Of a DNA stretch of 6,465 nucleotides, positions 1 through 5,760 are shown one piece after another. The DNA lies in the NCBI GenBank assembly GCA_964416365.1, contig CAYQDO010000040.1:1-6465 (forward strand). The letters are read 5' to 3'. A program made the translations under genes and the position numbers. The notes beneath the pieces are model-generated. The model searched no databases and was not told the DNA's origin. It was given only the letters and a program-made list of their open reading frames with translations. This stretch comes from DUUS01 sp964416365 (GTDB taxonomy: Bacteria; Bacillota_I; Bacilli_A; RF39; UBA660). Positions within the stretch are counted from its first letter, which is position 1; the number at the start of each line of letters is the position of its first letter.

Positions 1-366
1 CATAGATGGAATGTTGTAACAATAGGCGATAAAGATTATATGCTTGATTTTACTTTAGGAATGATTATTCACAATTTAGCTAAAGATGAAAATTATTTAA
101 ATTGTGCTTATCATTTATTAGGTATTACAGATGAGAATAAAGAATATGACTATTTATTTTTTGATAAATTAGCTCCAACAACTAGCATAGGTGGTTTTAA
201 AAAGAATGAAAAAGATGAAACAATAGATGATATTGACGAAAGTGGGCATTTAAGAAACGTAACAACCGATCCTAAAACAGTTTTTCCTAAGCTAGATAAA
301 ATTCAAAAAGAAAAAATACGAGAATATTTGAGCACTTTAACCAATGGAAAGTCTTTAAGTAATTAG
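1..366 (+). CDS. Transglutaminase-like protein, C-terminal fragment (5' end outside window)
   Basis: The reading frame is open from base 1 to TAG at 364-366, giving the last 121 residues of a protein that begins upstream. An internal ATG at 40 exists, but the frame reads through from base 1 and no ribosome binding site precedes that ATG, so it is not the start. The fragment opens with HRWNVVTIGDKDYMLDFT. A His followed by Trp, then about 15 residues later an Asp in a (L/V)D(P/F)T context, is how the His and Asp of the Cys-His-Asp triad appear in transglutaminase/papain-like folds; the Cys would lie upstream. The rest is Lys/Glu/Asp-rich and includes a segment containing GGFKKNEKDE, with no membrane helix. 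Substrate and role cannot be told. The family call rests on one short motif and could be wrong; another thiol-hydrolase-like or hypothetical protein is possible. Confidence 0.5.
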   Translation, partial: HRWNVVTIGDKDYMLDFTLGMIIHNLAKDENYLNCAYHLLGITDENKEYDYLFFDKLAPTTSIGGFKKNEKDETIDDIDESGHLRNVTTDPKTVFPKLDKIQKEKIREYLSTLTNGKSLSN

Positions 367-367
367 G

Positions 368-396
368 TTGTTTCGCATAATCTTTTTATTTATCAT
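368..396 (+). promoter_or_regulatory. Possible sigma-A promoter for the GNAT gene
   Basis: TTGTTT (368-373) and TATCAT (391-396) are separated by 17 bases; the -10 matches TATAAT at five of six positions and the -35 keeps TTG. Predicted transcription start is near 403, leaving a leader of about 25 bases that contains the ribosome binding site AAGGGG (415-420). The 62-base gap after the preceding gene shows no convincing terminator, so read-through from upstream is also possible. In DNA this AT-rich, such matches arise by chance. Confidence 0.35.
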
Positions 397-428
397 AATT
401 TTATCAATAACCAAAAGGGGTAGTAAAA

Positions 429-947
429 ATGAATAAAATTAAAATTAGAAATGCTAATTTAAATGATATTAATGACATAGTACAATTAATTATTGATAGT
501 TGGAATGAAACATATAGGGGTATTATTTCACAAGCTTATTTAGATGACATGAAAAAAAATAAAACTAAGTTAATCAAAATAATGGCAAATGAGTTTAATC
601 AAAAAAAAATTTTCGTTGCAATATATAATAATGAAATCATTGGTTTTTCTGAATTGGCTTTTTCAAATGAATTTTCATTAGATTTAGATATAGATTGTGA
701 ATTATGCCGTTTATATGTCAAAAATAATTATAAAAAATTAGGAATTGGAACTAAGCTGTATGAATATGTTATAAGTTTATTTAGAAAAGACAATAAGAAA
801 AAAATGGGAGTTTGGTGTGTTAAAGATAATATTTCAGCAATTGTATTTTATACGAAAAAAGGCGGGAAAATAGACAAGGAAACAGATTTTACTCTTTCAG
901 ATAGTAATAAAATATATAAAATGGTTGCTTTAAGTTTTGATTTATAG
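429..947 (+). CDS. GNAT family N-acetyltransferase
   Basis: Complete 172-residue protein, the usual size for a single-domain GNAT enzyme, which transfers an acetyl group from acetyl-CoA to an amine on a small molecule or protein. The start is supported by AAGGGG at 415-420, eight bases before the ATG. The N-terminal strand and helix (about 1-40) contain SWNETYRGIISQAYL, typical of the GNAT substrate-side alpha1-alpha2 segment. Motif A follows at about 93-115 (CRLYVKNNYKKLGIG), where KKLGIG is the acetyl-CoA pyrophosphate loop; Lys102 sits where Gln or Arg is usual in Q/RxxGxG. Motif B near the C-terminus reads NISAIVFYTKKGGK, matching the common N..A..FY.K.GF pattern. It is cytoplasmic, with no signal peptide. 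The sequence resembles PaiA-like and general acetyltransferases, but the acceptor cannot be predicted. Flanking genes are functionally unrelated, and it appears monocistronic. Confidence 0.9.
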   Translation: MNKIKIRNANLNDINDIVQLIIDSWNETYRGIISQAYLDDMKKNKTKLIKIMANEFNQKKIFVAIYNNEIIGFSELAFSNEFSLDLDIDCELCRLYVKNNYKKLGIGTKLYEYVISLFRKDNKKKMGVWCVKDNISAIVFYTKKGGKIDKETDFTLSDSNKIYKMVALSFDL

Positions 948-984
948 TTTTATAACTTTTTTAAATTGTAATAATCTTTTAGAA

Positions 985-1018
985 CATATTCTTTATAAAT
1001 AATAATATTCAGAGTATG
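985..1018. repeat. Imperfect inverted repeat downstream of the GNAT gene
   Basis: CATATTCT (985-992) can pair with AGAGTATG (1011-1018) over eight positions, one of them a T-G wobble, around an 18-base AT-rich loop. It begins 38 bases after the GNAT stop. No T-run follows, so it is not a standard terminator; it could be a 3'-end hairpin of the GNAT transcript or chance pairing in AT-rich sequence. Confidence 0.25.
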
Positions 1019-1077
1019 AGTAAATAATAGGCCAAATAATTATGTCAACGTTGTTGGTTCTCCATAAAATACATTGT

Positions 1078-1091
1078 ACACTATATAGTGT
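1078..1091. repeat. Perfect 14-base palindrome, operator-like
   Basis: ACACTATATAGTGT is a perfect 14-base palindrome. It lies 12 bases before the terminator stem and about 80 bases before the rpsO -10 box. The symmetry fits a site for a dimeric regulator or a small cruciform. I do not recognise it as the site of a known regulator, and no well-placed promoter overlaps it. The rest of 948-1102 shows no gene; the only other symmetry I noticed is the 8-base palindrome CAACGTTG at 1046-1053. Confidence 0.35.
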
Positions 1092-1102
1092 TTAAATAGA
1101 TT

Positions 1103-1143
1103 AAGGAAGATTGCCAAAATCTTCCTTTATTGTTATTTTTTAT
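1103..1143 (+). terminator. Rho-independent terminator upstream of rpsO
   Basis: A perfect 10-base-pair stem (1103-1112 with 1118-1127, core GGAAGAT/ATCTTCC) closes a five-base loop GCCAA and is followed by a T-rich tract ending in TTATTTTTTAT. It ends transcription arriving from the GNAT gene and so isolates rpsO-pnp. The T-tract runs into the spacer of the rpsO promoter, which makes the junction very compact. Confidence 0.88.
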
Positions 1144-1166
1144 TGCTTTTTGGGTAATATTATAAT
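1139..1166 (+). promoter_or_regulatory. Probable rpsO-pnp promoter
   Basis: A perfect -10 box TATAAT lies at 1161-1166. The -35 region is poor: the best candidate at acceptable spacing is TTTATT (1139-1144, 16-base spacer), and TTGCTT (1143-1148) is too close. Transcription should start near 1172-1174, just before the leader hairpin at 1181, which supports this placement. The -10 call is firm; the -35 is a guess. Confidence 0.6.
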
Positions 1167-1180
1167 ATAATTACTTAGAA

Positions 1181-1231
1181 GTTTAATCTTGGTTTGAACT
1201 CATTCCTTCGGGATTCTGACTAGGATTTAAC
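1181..1231 (+). promoter_or_regulatory. Structured rpsO leader, putative S15-binding autoregulatory RNA
   Basis: The 5' leader folds by hand into one long hairpin. The lower helix pairs 1181-1194 with 1218-1231, with a single T-T mismatch at 1184/1228. GAA (1196-1198) then pairs with TTC (1214-1216), CTCAT (1199-1203) bulges on one side, and TCC-TTCG-GGA (1204-1213) ends in a stable cUUCGg tetraloop. The lower helix contains adjacent G1191-U1221 and G1192-C1220 pairs. A stacked G-U/G-C pair is what ribosomal protein S15 recognises in 16S helix 22 (G666-U740, G667-C739) and in several known rpsO leaders. The hairpin ends 12 bases before the AAAGGAGG ribosome binding site, so S15 bound here could block or trap the initiating ribosome. 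The pairing is seen directly; S15 binding is inference from the known family behaviour. Confidence 0.7.
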
Positions 1232-1258
1232 GGATAAAAAAATAAAGGAGGAAACTTA

Positions 1259-1528
1259 ATGGCTATTAATAAAGCTAAAAAAGCTGAGTTAGTAAAAGCA
1301 TTTGGTACAAATGATAAAGATAGCGGAGCTACTGAAGTGCAAATTGCTATACTAACAGAAGAAATTAATGAACTAACTGAACATTTAAAAGTTCATACTC
1401 ATGATTTTCATAGTAAAAGAGGACTTTTAATGAAAGTTGGAAAAAGACGTAGTCTACTAGATTATTTAATGAAAAGTAATGTTGTAAGCTATCGTGAATT
1501 AATTAAAAAATTAAATATAAGAAAATAG
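1259..1528 (+). CDS. rpsO: 30S ribosomal protein S15
   Basis: Complete 89-residue protein, the standard S15 length. S15 is a primary binder of the 16S rRNA central domain, nucleating platform assembly by contacting helix 22 and the h20-h21-h22 junction. Family hallmarks are visible: GATEVQIAILTEEINELTEH in the second helix, HDFHSKRGLLMKVGKRRSLLDYL across helices 2-3, and the ending YRELIKKLNIRK. His42, His46, Asp49 and Ser52 (counting Met1) align with the four rRNA-contacting residues known from E. coli S15. The ribosome binding site AAAGGAGG (1244-1251) is strong and seven bases from the ATG. The gene heads a unit with pnp, preceded by its own promoter and a folded leader that probably mediates feedback by S15. 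Confidence 0.98.
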   Translation: MAINKAKKAELVKAFGTNDKDSGATEVQIAILTEEINELTEHLKVHTHDFHSKRGLLMKVGKRRSLLDYLMKSNVVSYRELIKKLNIRK

Positions 1529-1553
1529 GCACTACTCTTTTTAGTGTCTTTTT
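1528..1553 (+). terminator. Terminator-like hairpin between rpsO and pnp
   Basis: Starting at the last base of the rpsO stop, 1528-1534 pairs with 1542-1548 (seven pairs, one G-T), with a seven-base loop, followed by TTTTT (1549-1553). The stem is short and only moderately GC-rich, so it is probably a partial terminator or processing site that trims pnp expression relative to rpsO. No separate pnp promoter is evident in the 48 bases between the genes, so pnp must depend at least partly on read-through. E. coli also has an intrinsic terminator between rpsO and pnp. Confidence 0.55.
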
Positions 1554-1576
1554 AATTATAAGAAAGAAGTGTGGAT

Positions 1577-3721
1577 ATGGCAAAGAAAGAATTTAAATTT
1601 AATTTTTTAGGTCGAGATTTAATTGTTGAAGTAGGAGAAGTCGCAAAACAAGCAGACGGCGCTGTATTAGTAAGATACGGTGATACCGTAATTTTGTCAT
1701 GTACAGTTATGAATGACGCTACAGTTGATGGTGATTTTTTCCCATTAACAGTGGTTTATAATGAAAGACTTTATTCTGTAGGTAAAATTCCTGGAGGATT
1801 TATTAAAAGGGAAGGAAGACCTAGTGAAAATGCTACTTTAACAGCTCGTTTGATAGATAGACCTATCAGACCAATGTTTGATGAGAATTTTAGAAATGAA
1901 GTACAAGTTATTAATACGGTTTTATCGGTTGATCCTGATAATTCTCCAGAAACAACTGCTTTATTTGGTTCATCACTAGCCTTAGGCATTTCCAAGATTC
2001 CATTTGATGGGCCGGTAGCTGGTGTCATCATAGGTAAAATCGGAAAAGAATATATTATTAATCCTACTAATGAACAACTTGAAAAAAGTGAAATGGCAGT
2101 TACCGTTGCTGGTACTAAAAAAGATATTTGCATGATTGAAGCAAGTGCTAAAGAAGTAAATGAATCAGTAATGTTAGAAGCTTTACTATTTGGTCAAAAA
2201 TATATCAAAGAATTATGTGAATTCCAAGAAGAAATAATTAAAATATTAGGTGCAGAAAAACAAGAAGTACAGCTTGCTGTTGTTCCAAAGGAATTAGAAA
2301 AAGAAGTTAAAAAATATGCTGTAGATAAAATGACTAAAGCAGTTCAAATAAAGAATAAATTAGAATCATATACAGCTATAGATAATTTAAAAGAAGAAAC
2401 AATTAATTATTTTAAAGAAATATATTCAGAAGATGAAACTGTATCTAAGAATGTAAAGAAAATTGTTAATAATATTGAAGCTGATGTAGTTAGAGATTTA
2501 ATTACTAATAAAAAGGTTAGACCGGATGGACGTAAATTTGATGAAATAAGAGATTTATCAGGTCGTATTGATTTATTACCTCGTACTCACGGATCAGCGT
2601 TATTTACGAGAGGTCAAACTCAAGCACTAGCTACAACAACATTAGGAGCTTTAGGAGAACATCAAATATTAGATGGTTTGGGAATTGAAGATACTAAGAG
2701 ATTTATGCTTCATTATAACTTCCCACCATTCTCAGTAGGAGAAACAGGTAGATATGGTTCTCCAGGTCGAAGAGAAATAGGGCATGGTGCTTTAGGTGAG
2801 AAGGCCTTATTACAAGTTTTACCTGGTGAAGAAGAATTTCCTTACACAATTAGAATAGTAAGTGAAATATTAGAAAGTAATGGATCATCTTCTCAAGCAA
2901 CCATCTGTGCTGGATGTTTAAGTTTAATGGCAGCAGGTGTTCCAATAAAATCACCAGTAGCTGGTATAGCTATGGGATTAATAACTAATGGTAAAAAATA
3001 TACAGTTTTAACTGATATAGCTGGTATTGAAGATCATATGGGAGATATGGATTTCAAAGTAGCTGGTACTAAAGATGGTATAACTGCTTTGCAAATGGAT
3101 ATAAAAATTAAAGGTGTTACTAAAGCTATTTTAAAAGAAGCATTGGCAGAAGCTAAAAAAGGCCGCTTAAGAATTCTAGACTTCATGACAGATATTATTG
3201 ATAAACCTAGAACTGAATTAAGTAAGTATGCTCCTAAGATAAAGACAATAACTATAGATCCAGAAAAGATTAAAGACGTTATTGGTCGTGGTGGCGAAAT
3301 GATAACTAAAATTATTTTAGAAGCAAGTGGCGTTAAAACGGTTAATGATAAAGATGCTGTTAAAGTTGATTTAGAGGATGACGGTAGAGTAATCATTTAC
3401 CACACAGATTATAAAGTAATTGATAAAACTATTGAGATGATTGAAAAAGTGGTTAAAGAAGTAGTCCCAGGTGAAATTTATGAAGGAGAAGTTGTTAAAG
3501 TTGAAGACTTTGGTTGCTTCGTAAAACTATGGGATGGTTGTGAAGGCTTAGTTCATGTGAGTCAGTTAGCTCATGAAAGAGTAAATAAACCTTCTGATAT
3601 TGTTAAAGTAGGAGATACAATTATGGTAAAAGCTTCGGGCTATGATAATCGAGGTAGGTTAAATTTATCTCGTAAAGACGCTTTACCAAAAAAAGAAGAA
3701 AAACCCAAAAAGGATGAGTAA
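1577..3721 (+). CDS. pnp: Polyribonucleotide nucleotidyltransferase (PNPase)
   Basis: 714-residue exoribonuclease that degrades RNA 3' to 5' by phosphorolysis, releasing nucleoside diphosphates, and can add tails in reverse; it acts as a cytoplasmic trimer. The full domain order is present: RNase PH-like domain 1 (about 10-145, with GGFIKREGRPS at 73-83), an all-helical linker, RNase PH-like domain 2 (about 310-545), KH domain with the GRGG loop at 570-573, and S1 domain from about 632 to 702, then a short Lys/Glu tail. Catalytic features align with E. coli residue numbers: Arg398-Arg399 and Ser437-439 at the phosphate site, and Asp486, Asp492 and Lys494 in DHMGDMDFK. An in-frame GTG at 1571 could add two residues, but it lies one base from the weak ribosome binding site GAAAGAAG (1562-1569), whereas ATG 1577 is seven away, so I prefer the ATG. 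It is cotranscribed with rpsO. Confidence 0.98.
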   Translation: MAKKEFKFNFLGRDLIVEVGEVAKQADGAVLVRYGDTVILSCTVMNDATVDGDFFPLTVVYNERLYSVGKIPGGFIKREGRPSENATLTARLIDRPIRPMFDENFRNEVQVINTVLSVDPDNSPETTALFGSSLALGISKIPFDGPVAGVIIGKIGKEYIINPTNEQLEKSEMAVTVAGTKKDICMIEASAKEVNESVMLEALLFGQKYIKELCEFQEEIIKILGAEKQEVQLAVVPKELEKEVKKYAVDKMTKAVQIKNKLESYTAIDNLKEETINYFKEIYSEDETVSKNVKKIVNNIEADVVRDLITNKKVRPDGRKFDEIRDLSGRIDLLPRTHGSALFTRGQTQALATTTLGALGEHQILDGLGIEDTKRFMLHYNFPPFSVGETGRYGSPGRREIGHGALGEKALLQVLPGEEEFPYTIRIVSEILESNGSSSQATICAGCLSLMAAGVPIKSPVAGIAMGLITNGKKYTVLTDIAGIEDHMGDMDFKVAGTKDGITALQMDIKIKGVTKAILKEALAEAKKGRLRILDFMTDIIDKPRTELSKYAPKIKTITIDPEKIKDVIGRGGEMITKIILEASGVKTVNDKDAVKVDLEDDGRVIIYHTDYKVIDKTIEMIEKVVKEVVPGEIYEGEVVKVEDFGCFVKLWDGCEGLVHVSQLAHERVNKPSDIVKVGDTIMVKASGYDNRGRLNLSRKDALPKKEEKPKKDE

Positions 3722-3733
3722 TCATTCTTTTTT
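3707..3733 (+). terminator. Terminator overlapping the pnp stop codon
   Basis: The end of pnp forms AAAAAGGATGA (3707-3717), loop GTAA (3718-3721, a GNRA-type tetraloop containing the stop codon), then TCATTCTTTTT (3722-3732), with one G-T pair and the T-run doubling as the 3' arm. Core pairs are modest (only two G-C), but the shape and position at the end of the rpsO-pnp unit fit an intrinsic terminator. The opposite strand would also read an A-rich hairpin with a T-run, so it could look bidirectional. Confidence 0.55.
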
Positions 3734-3735
3734 AA

Positions 3736-3764
3736 TTGCCAATTTACGGAAAAAATAATATAAT
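3736..3764 (+). promoter_or_regulatory. Strong sigma-A-type promoter for the surface protein gene
   Basis: TTGCCA (3736-3741) and TATAAT (3759-3764) are separated by exactly 17 bases; the -35 differs from TTGACA at one base and the -10 is perfect. The start site would fall near 3771, giving a leader of about 20 bases that holds the AAGGAG ribosome binding site (3778-3783). This is the best promoter in the window and suggests substantial constitutive expression of the downstream surface protein and alkD. Confidence 0.8.
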
Positions 3765-3791
3765 AAAAATAGAATATAAGGAGTACTTGTT

Positions 3792-5577
3792 ATGAAGAAG
3801 TTAAGTATTATAAATAAAATTTTAGCTGGAATAATAGTTGTGGCTTTATTTGGCTTATTTGTCGGCATAGCTTATTCCTATTTTGTTGCACGTTTAAGTG
3901 GGCAAGAAACTGAGACAACTATTCAAGGTGACACCGGTTATATGGAAATAGATTTTGATGGTGGACCTTTATTATCAGCTCCAGATTTTGCACCATCAAC
4001 TGAACCTTTTATATCTAAAACTTTTACAGTTACTGGAACAAATACGACTGATGCAGATTTATCATATAAAATATTATTAGTAGTAGATGAAAACACTTTT
4101 AGTACTGATGCTATTAGTTTTACATTAACAGGTACAAATACTTCTGGTAATGGAACTGTTGCTTCAAATATTACGCAAAGACAAAACGTTAATATTTTTG
4201 ATAAATATTTAGGTACCGGCAAATTTGTGGGTAAAACTACAAGTAGTGTTCATACCTATGAATTAAAATTATATTTTTATGAAACAGAATATGATCAGTT
4301 AGGAGATTTAGGTAAAACTTTTAATGCTCATATTGAAATTAAAAATGATCCTTATGTACTTTTAAAGAATGCTATATTTGCTCAAGGTGGGGGAAGAAAA
4401 GCTTTAGAAGTCAAAGGTGGTGTGCCATATTTTGAAATTTCTCCGGTTCCTGGAGAATATGACACATTAGGATATTACCATGTTTATGAAAGTTATTATG
4501 AAGATGATGATGGGGATTATTTTTATGGTAATACTTGGCCTTTAGGATCTGATTTTATCTTTAATAAAAATACAGGCACATTTGATTTAATAAATTATAC
4601 TTTAGATAATGAGATTACGTCTGATGCCGAAGGCAAATACATTTGTTGGGACTATAATCAAGTTGAAAATTGTGAGGGTTTAACTCTGGTAAAATCTGTC
4701 GAGAATGATAGAGTAGCAGATGGTATAGAGTTTTATTCTGAAGTTGTAACTCAATTAAAAAATCCTGCTGATTCTGGGATATATGCTACCGAAGATGAAT
4801 ATGGCACATCATTTTATTATCGTGGTTCAAAAGATCATTTAAAAAATAATTTGATATTTGCTGGTTTTCAGTGGAAAATTATTCGGATTAATGGTGATGG
4901 TTCCATAAGACTTATTTATAATGGGACCGAAGAGCAGTTTAATCAAAAAAGAGCAATTAATCGATATGGATTTTTATCAACAACTATTGATGTTAATTAT
5001 AGATGGGGTTCCTACACGAATGATAATAAATATTTAGGCTATATGTATGGAGGAGTAGATGGACAAGCTTCAACTTCAAGAGCACAAGCAGTATCAAATG
5101 AAACTTCTAGTTATGCTAAAAGACAATTAGATTTATGGTATGAAAGAAATATCTTAGGAACTTCTTATGAAAGCAAACTTGCTGATAATCTTTTTTGTAG
5201 TGATCGTCAATTGTATAGTGAGGTTTACGGTTCTGGGATAGACCCAGGATATGGTAGTCTAGAAACTTATTATGCTTCTTATTATCGTTTAGATGATTTA
5301 GAAGTGCCATCATTAAAATGCGCGCAAAAAAACGATCGATTTACCGTTAGTGATACTGTAATCGGTAATGGGGCTTTAACTTATCCAGTAGGATTAATAA
5401 CTGCTGATGAGTCTATTTTTGCGGGATTAGAGCCTTGGGATGATACTTTAGATAATTATTTAATAACTAAAACCAGATTTTGGACCATGACACCTAGCGA
5501 CTTATGGACAGATAACAATGCATATATTTGGGGAGTAACTAATTCTGGGGAATTTCATACTGATTACGATTTAGGTG
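3792..5577 (+). CDS. Large N-terminally anchored extracellular protein, 5' part up to an assembly gap
   Basis: 595 residues are readable before the run of Ns; 5588-5760 is very likely the same gene's 3' end. AAGGAG at 3778-3783 lies eight bases from the ATG. Residues 2-9 are basic and about 10-33 form a hydrophobic helix (ILAGIIVVALFGLFVG then IAYSYFVAR), a signal anchor or TasA-like signal peptide; the rest should be outside the cell. Residues about 40-190 are Thr/Ser/Asn-rich with FTVTGTNTTDAD, LVVDENTFS and VHTYELKLYFYETE, suggesting a beta-sandwich like those after such signal peptides in gut Firmicutes. Residues about 205-300 are Tyr/Asp-rich with Cys285 and Cys294. A third module holds QWKIIRINGDGSIRLIYNG from Gln360, then Cys469, Cys510, NGALTYPVGLITADE and FWTMTPSD. 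I recognise this architecture from uncultured gut Bacilli and Clostridia but know of no function. No sortase motif is visible; adhesion or an envelope role is a guess. Confidence 0.85.
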
Positions 5578-5664
5578 NNNNNNNNNNAAATGTATTCTGA
5601 TGGATTTGCCTATGCTTGGGGAATTACTAGTTCCGGAGAATTACATACTGGTTATGATTTAGGG
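5502..5664 (+). repeat. Two copies of a 25-residue WG-containing repeat flanking the gap
   Basis: Codons 5502-5576 and 5590-5664 encode matching 25-residue segments: copy 1 carries AYIWGVTNSGEFHTDYDLG and copy 2 AYAWGITSSGELHTGYDLG. By hand count 15 of 25 residues and 52 of 75 bases agree. The upstream contig ends one base after copy 1, and copy 2 begins two bases into the downstream contig. The copies may be true tandem repeats, possibly with more units missing, or two versions of a single unit brought together by faulty scaffolding. Confidence 0.75.
5578..5587. other. Assembly gap of 10 Ns
   Basis: Ten consecutive Ns interrupt the surface protein gene. A round ten is a typical placeholder, so the true length is unknown. 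The reading frame before the gap differs from the frame after it; a gap of 9 or 12 bases would change that relation, so the apparent frameshift carries no biological meaning. Confidence 0.98.
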
Positions 5665-5760
5665 GTAAGAGAAGGATTACGTCCGGTTTTAAATCTTGCT
5701 CCAAATGTTAAAATTAATGGTGACGGTAGTGCCGAAAACCCATTTAGAGTGATAGATTAA
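5588..5760 (+). CDS. Surface protein gene, 3' part after the assembly gap
   Basis: From codon 5590 to TAA at 5758-5760 the frame encodes 56 residues: a second WG-containing repeat, then GVREGLRPVLNLAPNVKINGDG and an ending of NPFRVID. A terminal (V/L)RPVLNL followed by an NGDG/NPF(R/Y)VI ending is what I expect to follow the WTMTPS segment in this protein type, so it is read as the C-terminus of the gene starting at 3792. The ATG at 5590 is in the middle of a repeat and has no ribosome binding site, so this is not an independent gene. The alternative is that scaffolding joined the ends of two paralogues. Confidence 0.8.

Noticed and set aside
376..399. Direct repeat CATAAT (376-381 and 394-399)
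   Set aside because: Six bases of nearly pure A/T recur by chance in this composition.
1028..1066. Possible tRNA remnant (GTTGGTTCTCC resembles a T-arm)
   Set aside because: No acceptor stem, anticodon arm or proper T-arm pairing can be drawn around it.
1771..2133. 120-codon open frame on the minus strand
   Set aside because: It lies wholly antisense to conserved pnp codons, has no ribosome binding site or family features, and mirrors the pnp codon pattern.
3034..3396. 120-codon open frame on the minus strand
   Set aside because: Antisense to the catalytic and KH regions of pnp; hydrophobic composition is an artefact of the opposite strand.
3938..4222. 94-codon open frame on the minus strand
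   Set aside because: Antisense to the well-supported surface protein gene; no start signal or recognisable motif.
5116..5313. 65-codon open frame on the minus strand
   Set aside because: Short, antisense to the surface protein gene, low-complexity His/Lys/Asn composition.
5577..5590. Frameshift or pseudogene in the surface protein
   Set aside because: The frame change coincides with a placeholder gap of arbitrary length, so it says nothing about the real gene.
5575..5760. Separate 61-codon gene starting inside the gap
   Set aside because: The start codon depends on N bases; the readable part is the C-terminus of the upstream surface protein.
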